A stretch of DNA of 29,745 bases. Origin: an uncultured Butyricicoccus sp. (GTDB taxonomy: Bacteria > Bacillota > Clostridia > Oscillospirales > Butyricicoccaceae). The position numbers and the translations under genes are program-made. Where the stretch lies: positions 1-29,745 of the forward strand of contig URFQ01000024.1 in NCBI GenBank assembly GCA_900547195.1, written 5' to 3'. The first letter of the stretch is position 1; every line of letters begins with the position of its first letter. Below the pieces are notes generated by a model. It ran no database searches, was not told the DNA's origin, and worked only from the letters and a program-made list of their open reading frames with translations. Of this stretch, positions 10,722 to 17,292 are shown piece by piece.

Positions 10722-10804
10722 GCAAACCGCGCAATGACACTGTATTGTAAACATACACGGGTTTTGCATCAAAGCTGTATCTTCTCCGCCTGCTTTTCTG
10801 ATAA

Positions 10805-11020
10805 GACAAATTTCCCGGCCGATTTGTTGCGCAAAAATCAGGAAAATCCCCCGGCGCTTTGTGCAAAACCTGCCTTTCAAAAGATGTCCCGGTGCGCGGC
10901 TTCACATCCGGCGAACACTTACTTTACGAAAACCTGACGGCAACGGTCACCGGGACCGATGGACAGCGCCTGAAGCACACGACCGTCCAGACTGCGCCGC
11001 TTCCGGATAAAACCGCATAG
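10805..11020 (+). pseudogene. Orphan C-terminal gene fragment
   Basis: An open frame of 71 codons with no usable ATG start, ending at TAG 11018-11020. Its last part reads like real protein (GFTSGEHLLYENLTATVTGT, then DGQRLKHTTVQTAPLP), and a good terminator hairpin follows 1 bp after the stop. The first 30 codons are less convincing and may not belong. I read it as the 3' end of a lost or truncated plus-strand gene. No family is recognised. Confidence 0.4.
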
Positions 11021-11021
11021 C

Positions 11022-11054
11022 AAACGCCCCGGAGACATGGCCCCAGGGCGTTTT
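11022..11054. terminator. Terminator between the gene fragment and the small minus-strand frame
   Basis: AAACGCCC (11022-11029) pairs with GGGCGTTT (11046-11053). A further GG/CC pairing lies in the loop, and TTTTCATTTT follows on the plus strand. It begins right after the stop of the orphan fragment at 11020 and would serve it. On the minus strand the trailing T-run is short. Confidence 0.65.
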
Positions 11055-11058
11055 CATT

Positions 11059-11250
11059 TTAGCAATCCGCTAACTGCTGAGACAACCGTTGGATCTGGAC
11101 ATCCAATTCCGGTGTCGTAGAACGGGTCGTATTGCTATTGGTCAACTTCATCTGTCCATCTGCCAACGTAAACTCAAACTCATGGTTGATTCCAGCGGCA
11201 TCCTGCTTATAGACCAGCACACAACTCTGGTCCGGGGATTCATCCTACAT
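11059..11250 (-). pseudogene. Small reading frame with an amber stop at codon 2
   Basis: A 61-codon frame, with sequence such as AGINHEFEFTLADGQMKLTN and a C-terminus LSQQLADC. It reads as coding but has no start of its own. Directly upstream in frame stand an ATG (11250-11248) and then TAG (11247-11245), behind an AAAGGAG element that ends 3 bp before the ATG. A CAG-to-TAG change at codon 2 would explain this. The ATG overlaps the last codons of the 164-residue gene before it, as coupled genes often do. Alternatives are a remnant of a longer gene or an internal GTG start. No family is recognised. Confidence 0.4.
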
Positions 11251-11734
11251 ATTCTCCTTTAAAAACCGCACTCACGCGCCTTCCAAACGCCCGCCGCATG
11301 TTTGTCACCCTGTAGCCGTATTGTTCGGCATCGTCCTTCTCCAGTTCGATGCAGTAGTTGATAATATTCTTGTCCTGAATAAGAATTGCCAGCCTGTCTG
11401 CGTCCTCTTTGGAAACAAGGATCACGGGCACATACATGCTGTCCGCCAAATCCGGGTACTGCCGTAGCAGGACGAAATGGGGCGCAATGTCCTCATGCGA
11501 ACCATCCTCCGCCATCTGATATGCATTCAAATCCAGTTTAAAGGAACTTGCAATCTCTGCCGCGTGAATCATATGGAATATCTGCGACGTACTTTCCCCG
11601 TCCATGGTTTCCAGGGCGTCCGGCCAGCAGAATGTAACTTCCGGCGGGTTTTGATACCGGTAATACAACCCGCTTACAGCGACCATCGCCCCTGTGAGAA
11701 CGCCGCAAAGCACATAGCGTATTAATTTTTTCAC
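11240..11734 (-). CDS. Membrane-anchored protein of unknown function
   Basis: A 164-residue protein starting at GTG (11734), with AAGGGG about 9 bp upstream. Residues 5-26 form a hydrophobic signal anchor (YVLCGVLTGAMVAVSGLYY). The rest is an extracytoplasmic, acidic domain with LDLNAYQMAEDGSHEDIAP and a C-terminal basic RRAFGRRVSAVFKGEYVG. I recognise no family. It has its own plausible promoter and a possibly coupled, now broken, small frame downstream. The region around it is less GC-rich and looks more recently rearranged than its neighbours. Confidence 0.6.
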   Translation of the reverse strand: MKKLIRYVLCGVLTGAMVAVSGLYYRYQNPPEVTFCWPDALETMDGESTSQIFHMIHAAEIASSFKLDLNAYQMAEDGSHEDIAPHFVLLRQYPDLADSMYVPVILVSKEDADRLAILIQDKNIINYCIELEKDDAEQYGYRVTNMRRAFGRRVSAVFKGEYVG

Positions 11735-11834
11735 GTCAACGTACCCCTTCCAACTTATCCATAATCAGGGTTTTATTTTTTCTGCATTGGAGTTATCTCT
11801 TTTTAAAATACTTTTATTTCTAGTTACTATCTTT

Positions 11835-11862
11835 AGTATAACATATTTCTTATGCAAATCAA
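11835..11862 (-). promoter_or_regulatory. Promoter for the 164-residue protein gene
   Basis: On the minus strand TTGATT (11862-11857), a 16-bp spacer and TATACT (11840-11835) within AT-rich DNA, giving a leader of about 95 nt. Confidence 0.55.
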
Positions 11863-11906
11863 TCTATATTTTCCACATAAACCCTCGTCTTTTTTGTCAA
11901 TTTCAT

Positions 11907-11945
11907 ATAAAAATAGCACCCATGTTAGATGGATGCTATTTTTAT
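11907..11945. terminator. Terminator after the P1 peptidase gene
   Basis: A long AT-rich hairpin, ATAAAAATAGCA paired with TGCTATTTTTAT. After one mismatch the stem extends through CCAT/ATGG around a 5-nt loop. It lies 18 bp past the peptidase stop on the minus strand, and its A/T tracts let it work both ways. Confidence 0.8.
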
Positions 11946-11962
11946 AATTTCTTGAATCCGTC

Positions 11963-12937
11963 TCATCTTCCAAGCTCTTTTGCGCCGGGATATCCGCACA
12001 TGCTGTGCGCGGCGCGCGCGGCCCGGCCGATCGCGCGGCCCATCACATAGGCCGCGAGCGTGCCGGTTACGTTAAGGTCCGCGGTTTCATACCCGGTGGA
12101 CAGTGCATAAATCGAATCGCCGTCTGCGGTCGTATGCACCGGACGGATGGCGCGCGCATAGCCGTTGTGCGCCATGGACGCAATTTTATTCATCTGCGCC
12201 TTGGAAAACGCGCCGTTTGTGACAACCACGCCAATGGTCGTGTTGCCGGTGAACAGGTTGTGAACGCCTGCCACATCCGCAAGCATCTCCCGCTCAGTCG
12301 AGCGCAGGCCGTCCCGGGCCTCATTGAGCAGGCCCGCAATCTGCGCGCCCGTGTCGATGTCAAAAATATCGCCCATGGCGTTGAGCGCCACCACTGCGCC
12401 CACCTTCACCCTGCCGGCCTGCACGGCGAATGTGCCGAAGCCGCTCTTCATCGCATAGTTTTTTCCGCGGTATTTTCCGACCGTGCAGCCCATGCCCGCG
12501 CCCACACAGCCCTCTTCAATGGGGCCGGTTGTGGCATTTTCGCACGCGCGATACGCCATGGCTTTGTCCGGGCGCACATCGGTGCGCCCAATCACCAGAT
12601 CGAATACGCACGACTGGCATACGAGCGGTACGCGGGTCACACCCACGTCAAAGCCGATGCCCCGTTCCTCCAGATACTGCATCACGCCGCCCGCCGCATC
12701 CAGCCCGAACGCCGAGCCGCCAGACAGCACCACGGCATGAATGCCTTCGGCCATGGCGACCGGGTTTAAAAGCGGCGTTTCGCGCGAGGCCGGGCCGCCG
12801 CCCCGGATGTCCACGCCCGCAGGCGCGCACTCGTCGCACAGGAGCACCGTGCAGCCGGTCGCGGCTTTTTCGTCATGCGCATGGCCGATGCGGAACCCGC
12901 CGACCTCGCAGATCCCAATTTCCTGTATATCTTTCAT
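11963..12937 (-). CDS. P1 family peptidase (DmpA / NylC-like, Ntn-type self-cleaving)
   Basis: A 324-residue protein of MEROPS S58/P1 type, the group with DmpA aminopeptidases, BapA and NylC. These are Ntn-fold amidases that cut themselves to free an N-terminal nucleophile. GNTTIGVVVTN gives the likely cleavage site Asn232-Thr233. Other family blocks are SGGSAFGLDAAGG (72-84), GAGMGCTVGKYRGK (146-159) and VGAVVALNAMGD (179-190). Start: ATG at 12937 with GGAGG 8 bp upstream; an ATG 51 bp earlier would overlap a terminator. No signal peptide, so it is cytosolic. Substrates in the family are small peptides with D- or beta-residues or related amides; which applies here is unknown. A strong terminator separates it from panT upstream. 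Confidence 0.93.
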   Translation of the reverse strand: MKDIQEIGICEVGGFRIGHAHDEKAATGCTVLLCDECAPAGVDIRGGGPASRETPLLNPVAMAEGIHAVVLSGGSAFGLDAAGGVMQYLEERGIGFDVGVTRVPLVCQSCVFDLVIGRTDVRPDKAMAYRACENATTGPIEEGCVGAGMGCTVGKYRGKNYAMKSGFGTFAVQAGRVKVGAVVALNAMGDIFDIDTGAQIAGLLNEARDGLRSTEREMLADVAGVHNLFTGNTTIGVVVTNGAFSKAQMNKIASMAHNGYARAIRPVHTTADGDSIYALSTGYETADLNVTGTLAAYVMGRAIGRAARAAHSMCGYPGAKELGR

Positions 12938-12955
12938 GATAGGTTCCTCCCAATG

Positions 12956-12979
12956 AAAAAAAGGCTGCGCGCGGCAGCC
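12956..12979 (-). terminator. Terminator between the panT-like gene and the P1 peptidase
   Basis: On the minus strand GGCTGC (12979-12974), a 5-nt loop, GCAGCC (12968-12963) and then seven T residues (12962-12956). It ends only about 18 bp before the peptidase ATG, so the peptidase needs read-through or a promoter within panT. Confidence 0.85.
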
Positions 12980-13004
12980 CTCTTTCATTTATTGTTTGAA
13001 AATG

Positions 13005-13643
13005 TCACACCCGTGCAAAGCTCTTGCGGAACGCCGCAAGCAGCGCCCTGCAGACCGCCGCCGTCAGCACGCCCGCAATAATCGCCTCCACAATGCCGTT
13101 GGTGCAAACCACGCCCAGAATCACCCCAAGCAGCAGGCTCGGGTCGGTGCCGCCCGCAGCCGCGTACTGCTCCCCGAAGAGCAGATAGATCAGACCCATT
13201 ACGCCAATGGTGTTGGTCATCGAGCCGAACACGCCGGCGACCGCCAGCGAAACCGTCTGGTTCCGAATCAGCTTCACCAGCCCTTGGAATACCAGGCCGG
13301 CGACCACGCCGATCAAGATGCGCGGCAGGATGGCCACAATCAGGCTCATCCAGTTTCCGCTGAACTCCGGGCTGAAGCTGTAAAACGGGGTAAAGACAAA
13401 CGAGGTGATGTTTGGCTGGATTGTCGCCTTGACCACGCTCGTAATGCCGAACAGGCCGCCGAGCACGCCGCCGACCTTGGGGCCGAGCAGGCATGCGCCC
13501 ACGATGACCGGGATGTGCATGGTGGTAGCGTTCATAAACGGCAGCGGAATATACCCGAGCGGCGTAAACGCCATCACGATCATAATCGCTGCAAGCAGCG
13601 CGATTTGCGCCATCAGGCGCACGTCCATTTTCTTGCTTTCCAT
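13005..13643 (-). CDS. panT: ECF transporter S component, probably for pantothenate
   Basis: A 212-residue integral membrane protein with about six helices, of the ECF S-component family (vitamin-binding subunits that borrow a shared ECF energy module). The N-terminal MAQIALLAAIMIVMAFTPLG and the helix-rich GGVLGGLFGITSVV are typical. The ATG at 13643 follows an AGGAGG element at long spacing (about 11 bp); a longer version starting 60 bp upstream lacks support. The gene follows coaX by 60 bp on the same strand. Pairing of an S component with pantothenate kinase predicts pantothenate uptake followed by phosphorylation. The energising EcfA/A'/T genes are not in the window. The S-component call is firm; the substrate is inferred from context. 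Confidence 0.8.
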   Translation of the reverse strand: MESKKMDVRLMAQIALLAAIMIVMAFTPLGYIPLPFMNATTMHIPVIVGACLLGPKVGGVLGGLFGITSVVKATIQPNITSFVFTPFYSFSPEFSGNWMSLIVAILPRILIGVVAGLVFQGLVKLIRNQTVSLAVAGVFGSMTNTIGVMGLIYLLFGEQYAAAGGTDPSLLLGVILGVVCTNGIVEAIIAGVLTAAVCRALLAAFRKSFARV

Positions 13644-13703
13644 ATGTACTTTTACCTCCTGCTGCCATCTCCTCTTGGAGTACGGCGCATTATAATTTTG
13701 CAA

Positions 13704-14477
13704 TTACCGTTTCTGGTTTTTCCGCCAGATGACGGACAGGCCGCGCAGGGTCACGCTGGGGTCGCATTCGGCGGGCGTGGCAAGATACGGCGCAATTGCC
13801 TCGCCTGTGCCGCCGCACAGCAGCACATGGGGCGTTTCGCCAAGTGCGTCCGCAATGCGGCGCACCATGCCGTCCACCATGGCCGCGGCGCCATATACTG
13901 CGCCCGATTTCATCGCGTCAACCGTGTTGTGGCCGAGGACGCCGCGCGCCGGCGCTTCCATGCGGATGGCCGGGAGCTGCGCCGCCATGTTTTTCAGCGT
14001 ATCCAGCGACGCCTTCACCCCCGCCGCAATGGCGGTGCCGATCAGGACGCCCGACCGGTCGAGCACCGTGAACGTCGTCGCGGTGCCCATATCAACCACC
14101 ACGCACGGCAGTTTGCCGCGATGCGCGGCCCAGACCGCGTTTGCAACCAGATCGCTGCCCAGCGCGCGCGGCTGGTCGATTTTAAGATTCAGCCCGGTTT
14201 TCACCCCCGAGCCCACGCCCAGCGGCTCACAGCCTGTGAGCATCCGGATGGCTTTGTGGATTGCCGGCGTCACCGAAGGCACGACCGAACAGAACACAAC
14301 GCCGTCAATCTGCGCCGGGTCGATGCCGTACAGGCCAAACACGTCGCGCAGCTGGCAGGCATACTGTTCCCCGGTCAGCCGGTCGTCGGTTGCTATCGAG
14401 GCGACAAACTGCATGTCGTCCCCGCAGAAACCGCCGAACCGCACGTGACTGTTCCCAATGTCCAGCGTGACCAGCAT
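13704..14477 (-). CDS. coaX: Type III pantothenate kinase
   Basis: A 257-residue enzyme that phosphorylates pantothenate with ATP, the first step of coenzyme A synthesis. Type III kinases belong to the ASKHA fold and do not need the MgATP pocket of CoaA. Seen here: the phosphate loop LDIGNS (5-10), GSDLVANAV (107-115; most relatives have GADR, with the Asp kept here as Asp109), VVDMGTATT (127-135), and CGGTG near 221. The start is the ATG at 14477, which gives the canonical MLVTLDIGNS; upstream in-frame starts fall in the promoter. It is followed by the S-component gene. A promoter sits 38-66 bp ahead, inside the end of the upstream membrane-protein frame. Confidence 0.96.
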   Translation of the reverse strand: MLVTLDIGNSHVRFGGFCGDDMQFVASIATDDRLTGEQYACQLRDVFGLYGIDPAQIDGVVFCSVVPSVTPAIHKAIRMLTGCEPLGVGSGVKTGLNLKIDQPRALGSDLVANAVWAAHRGKLPCVVVDMGTATTFTVLDRSGVLIGTAIAAGVKASLDTLKNMAAQLPAIRMEAPARGVLGHNTVDAMKSGAVYGAAAMVDGMVRRIADALGETPHVLLCGGTGEAIAPYLATPAECDPSVTLRGLSVIWRKNQKR

Positions 14478-14919
14478 CCTCAAAAAACCTCGCTTCCGGT
14501 AAATTGCTTCTTGCATTATACGCCGTCTGAAGCGGATTTGCAAGCAGTTTTGCGCTGCATGCGGCAATTACCATCGCCGGCCCGGACAGCACAAACCAGA
14601 TTGCGGCATATTTTGGGCAGATCTGCCCAAGGACATTGCCCCATTCCGCCGAATAATCCCACACATCCATGTGCATCCCAAGGTTGACGCTCATCCCCAC
14701 AAGCAATTCCGCGGCGGTGACCCAAAGCGTCCCTGCGGCACATCGCGCAGCCAGACGCGCGCCCTGCATCCGCCGGTCAAGCAGCCACAGCCCGACAAAC
14801 ACCAGCCCGCCCGTGACCGCCATGGTCCAGTGGGTGTACCCGCGCCACAGAACCTCAAGCGCCGCATATCCAATTCCGCCCATAAAAAAAAGCCCCGCTG
14901 TCTGTTTGAACTCCTTCAT
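14305..14919 (-). CDS. CmpB-type putative ABC transporter permease, C-terminus probably altered
   Basis: An integral membrane protein of the small 'putative ABC transporter permease' family (PF06541, CmpB-like). Typical features are helices such as WTMAVTGGLVFVGLWLLDRR and AAELLVGMSVNLG, and the signature VWDYSAEWGNVLGQICPKYAAIWFVLSGPAM. About 130 residues look authentic. The frame then continues for some 70 residues of arginine-rich, non-membrane sequence that overlaps coaX by 173 bp in another frame. A TAA two bases out of frame lies at the expected end, near 14517, so a small indel has probably removed the stop. The start ATG at 14919 (MKEFKQ) is chosen; a GTG at 14943 has no ribosome binding site. 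Function in the family is unproven. Confidence 0.7.
   Translation of the reverse strand: MKEFKQTAGLFFMGGIGYAALEVLWRGYTHWTMAVTGGLVFVGLWLLDRRMQGARLAARCAAGTLWVTAAELLVGMSVNLGMHMDVWDYSAEWGNVLGQICPKYAAIWFVLSGPAMVIAACSAKLLANPLQTAYNARSNLPEARFFEDAGHAGHWEQSRAVRRFLRGRHAVCRLDSNRRPADRGTVCLPAARRVWPVRHRPGAD
14515..14543 (-). promoter_or_regulatory. Promoter of coaX-panT
   Basis: On the minus strand TTGCAA (14543-14538), a 17-bp spacer and a perfect TATAAT (14520-14515), inside the 3' end of the CmpB-like frame. It gives coaX a leader of about 30 nt. Confidence 0.7.
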
Positions 14920-14982
14920 AACATCACCGAGGCTATTTTGCACCGATTGGGTTGCGGTTATCCCCGCGCGGCGTTGGAAGCT

Positions 14983-15438
14983 TTAAACGGAAGCGTCAGC
15001 TTTTGCCCGTTTGACCGCCGCCGTAAAATCACCCTCCACGACCGTGGCCGCGCAGGCGAGCATCAGGTTGACCGGCAGGCCGAAATTTTCGACGGAAAAG
15101 CCCGCTTTATCGGCTTCCCCGAGTTTTTCGCGCATACTGCGCGCATCCGACAGGTAAAGATAAACCTTTTTGCCTCTGGCGCACGCATACCCCACCTCAA
15201 ACGCCGTGCCGCTGTCCGGCTCCGCGCCGCGAAACGGGTTGATATTCGCAATCACAATGTCCGCCTGATCGATCAGGGCGCAGTTGCCGCGGAAAATCCC
15301 CTCCGCGGTTTCGGCCTCGTTGTCCAGCGGATACAGGCCGATGAAGCCATGCTCGGCGCAGGCCATTTTCATTTTGCTGCCGCGCTTTCCCGCATCCGGG
15401 TAAAATACGTCGAAGCCCGCGATATAAACTTTTTTCAT
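14983..15438 (-). CDS. Nucleoside 2-deoxyribosyltransferase
   Basis: A 151-residue enzyme that swaps bases between deoxyribonucleosides, used in nucleoside salvage. The family pattern is clear: N-terminal KKVYIAGFDVFYPDAG, then ADIVIANINPFRGAEPDSGTAFEVG (residues 59-83), where the DxGTxxExG motif carries the likely nucleophile Glu81. Length matches the family. The start ATG at 15438 has GGGAG 7 bp upstream. Cytosolic. It is probably co-transcribed with the CmpB-like gene 64 bp further on. The inverted-repeat element at 15456-15719 ends 18 bp from the start codon, so any promoter must lie in or beyond that element. Confidence 0.92.
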   Translation of the reverse strand: MKKVYIAGFDVFYPDAGKRGSKMKMACAEHGFIGLYPLDNEAETAEGIFRGNCALIDQADIVIANINPFRGAEPDSGTAFEVGYACARGKKVYLYLSDARSMREKLGEADKAGFSVENFGLPVNLMLACAATVVEGDFTAAVKRAKADASV

Positions 15439-15455
15439 CTGTATTCTCCCCATCC

Positions 15456-15719
15456 AGGCGTGTCGAAAAAGTTCCTCGCGCCGCAGCGCGCTTCAATCAG
15501 GTTTTGCTGCAAGCAGCAAAAACCTATAAAAACCCGCGACATGTGCGTGGGTTTTGCCCGTAGGCCGCTGTCATAATGCCGCCGCCTTGCGGCGACAAAA
15601 CGAGCGTTAACAAACCGACGGCAAGTGCGCCCATAAGGGCGCGCGCAGACGCCGGAACACTCGATCGAAAGCGTGGTTTCGATCGAAGGCTGTTCGAAAA
15701 CGCAGTTTTTCGACAGCCT
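15456..15719. mobile_element. MITE-like element with terminal inverted repeats
   Basis: A 264-bp noncoding block. Its ends are AGGCGTGTCGAAAAA (15456-15470) and TTTTTCGACAGCCT (15706-15719), inverted copies that differ by one inserted base. Inside are three hairpins: AGGTTTTGCTGC/GCAGCAAAAACCT at 15499-15525, AAAACCC/GGGTTTT near 15530-15556, and the perfect TCGATCGAAA/TTTCGATCGA at 15661-15686. No transposase, and no clear target-site duplication. A genomic search for copies would decide. It could instead be a plain intergenic repeat family. Confidence 0.5.
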
Positions 15720-15720
15720 C

Positions 15721-15750
15721 AACCGCGTACCCCCTGGTACGCGGTTTTTT
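15721..15750 (+). terminator. Hairpin with plus-strand T-run after the amino acid ABC operon
   Basis: AACCGCGTACC (15721-15731) pairs perfectly with GGTACGCGGTT (15736-15746), followed by TTTTTT on the plus strand. It stands next to the glnQ-like stop codon. For the minus-strand operon the trailing T-run is missing, so as a terminator it faces the 'wrong' way and would guard the operon from plus-strand transcripts. Confidence 0.65.
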
Positions 15751-15753
15751 GAT

Positions 15754-16476
15754 TCACAACACTTTGCTGAGGAATTCCCGCAGTCTCGGGTGCTGTGGGT
15801 TGCTGAAAAATTCGCCCGGCTCGTTCTGTTCTGCGATCACACCCTGATCCATAAACATCACGCGGGTGGCGACCGAACGGGCAAAGCCCATCTCATGCGT
15901 AACGACCACCATCGTCATGCCCTCTTCGGCCAGCTCCTTCATGATTTCAAGCACTTCCCCGACCATTTCCGGGTCGAGCGCCGAGGTTGGCTCGTCAAAC
16001 AGCATCACGTCCGGATTCATCGCCAAAGCGCGCGCAATCGCAATGCGCTGCTGCTGGCCGCCCGAAAGCTGCGCCGGATAGGCATCCGCCTTATCGGGCA
16101 GGCCGACACGGGTCAGCAGCTCCATGGCGCGTTTGTCGGCCTCGGCTTCGCTCATCAGCTTCAGCTTCACCGGCGCAAGCTTGATGTTTTCCCGGACCGA
16201 CAGGTGCGGGAACAGGTTAAACTGCTGGAACACCATGCCCATCTTCTGGCGCAGCTGATTGATGTCGTTTTTGGGGTCGGTGATGTCCGTGCCCTCGAAG
16301 GTAATCGTGCCGCCCGTGGGCTGTTCTAGAAGATTGAGGCAGCGCAGGAACGTCGATTTGCCCGAACCGGACGCCCCAATGATGACGACTTTCTCGCCCT
16401 TTGAAATATGTTCGTCGATGCCCTTCAGCACCTCATGATCCCCGAAGGATTTGCGTAAGCCTTTAACGTCGATCAC
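15754..16476 (-). CDS. glnQ: Polar amino acid ABC transporter ATP-binding protein
   Basis: A 240-residue ATPase of the GlnQ/HisP group. Walker A GASGSGKST lies at 34-42, Q-loop Gln84, signature LSGGQQQR 137-144, Walker B VMLFDE 157-162, and switch His194 in VVTHEMGFA, which is diagnostic for polar amino acid importers. It powers uptake with the permease and binding protein upstream. Its start overlaps the permease stop by 14 bp, so they are translationally coupled. The exact amino acid (glutamine, cystine, arginine and others) cannot be told from the ATPase, so the symbol names the family. Confidence 0.95.
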   Translation of the reverse strand: MIDVKGLRKSFGDHEVLKGIDEHISKGEKVVIIGASGSGKSTFLRCLNLLEQPTGGTITFEGTDITDPKNDINQLRQKMGMVFQQFNLFPHLSVRENIKLAPVKLKLMSEAEADKRAMELLTRVGLPDKADAYPAQLSGGQQQRIAIARALAMNPDVMLFDEPTSALDPEMVGEVLEIMKELAEEGMTMVVVTHEMGFARSVATRVMFMDQGVIAEQNEPGEFFSNPQHPRLREFLSKVL

Positions 16477-17215
16477 TTGCGCGCAGCCTCCCTTCCATGT
16501 ACTTCTGAACCTGCGTCAGGGCAATGACCAGAACCAGATATATGGCTGCCGTGATGATCAGCGGCATAATATTGAACACCTTCGCCTTAATGCCGTTTGC
16601 CATCTTGACAACTTCATTGACCGCGATATAACCGGCTACCGAGGTCTCTTTCAGAAGCGTGATAAATTCGTTAAACAGCGCGGGCAGGATATTGCGCACC
16701 GCCTGCGGCATGACAATCAGCCGCATGGTCATCCCCGAGGTCAGCCCCAGCGAGCGTCCGGCCTCGGTCTGTCCCTTGCCGATGGACTGGATGCCGGCGC
16801 GGATAATCTCCGCGACGTACGCACCCGAGTTGATGCCAAAGCCCACAATACCGGCCAGTGTGCCGTCGGTCATGGATACGAAAATGCCGCCGTAGATAAT
16901 CAGCAGCTGCAGCATCACCGGCGTACCGCGGATCACCGTCAGGTACAGATCGCAGATTTTCTCGGCAATGATTAAAAGCCAGTTGTGTTTGCCGCCGTCT
17001 CTGCTCTGCTGTGCGCTCACCTTGACAAGCGCAATGACAATGCCGATGACAATGCCAAGGATGACGGCGCCAGCTGCCAGTTCCAGCGTCTTGAGCAGGC
17101 CTTTCATATAAAGCTGCCAGCGGCCGTTGACCAGGAACGCATCGCGGAATTGATCCCACAGTTTTGCAAATCCGGTCAGTTCTTCCGGCGCTGCGGCAGC
17201 GAGTCGGATGAACAC
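16463..17215 (-). CDS. Polar amino acid ABC transporter permease
   Basis: A 250-residue inner-membrane permease of the HisM/GlnP type. About five helices are visible, beginning with LKTLELAAGAVILGIVIGIVIALV. The EAA-type cytoplasmic loop reads GKGQTEAGRSLGLTSGMTMR, and the family block RGTPVMLQLLIIYGG is present. The N-terminal 25 residues are a soluble extension. Start is GTG at 17215 with GGGAG 8 bp upstream. It stands 77 bp after the binding-protein gene, with a hairpin in the gap, and overlaps the ATPase gene. A single permease gene suggests a homodimeric channel. Confidence 0.94.
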   Translation of the reverse strand: MFIRLAAAAPEELTGFAKLWDQFRDAFLVNGRWQLYMKGLLKTLELAAGAVILGIVIGIVIALVKVSAQQSRDGGKHNWLLIIAEKICDLYLTVIRGTPVMLQLLIIYGGIFVSMTDGTLAGIVGFGINSGAYVAEIIRAGIQSIGKGQTEAGRSLGLTSGMTMRLIVMPQAVRNILPALFNEFITLLKETSVAGYIAVNEVVKMANGIKAKVFNIMPLIITAAIYLVLVIALTQVQKYMEGRLRASDRR

Positions 17216-17242
17216 CTATGCATCTCCCTTTCTTTACAAATA

Positions 17243-17278
17243 TTCAAAACAGCAGGGACGGGGCCGTTCCTGCTGTTT
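17243..17278 (-). terminator. Intercistronic hairpin after the binding-protein gene
   Basis: On the minus strand AAACAGCAGG (17278-17269), a 12-nt loop with internal pairing, CCTGCTGTTT (17256-17247) and T residues. It separates the substrate-binding protein gene from permease and ATPase. Leaky hairpins at this place commonly keep binding protein in excess of the membrane parts. Confidence 0.7.
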
Positions 17279-17292
17279 CGATTGCTTTTGTT

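Noticed and set aside
10665..10905. Two minus-strand frames upstream of the exporter promoter
   Set aside because: They cross the promoter and operator, disagree with each other and do not look like protein; the plus-strand fragment ending at 11020 is the better reading.
15661..15686. Perfect TCGATCGAAA hairpin considered as an integration or resolution site
   Set aside because: No integrase or resolvase gene is near, and it fits better as internal structure of the inverted-repeat element.
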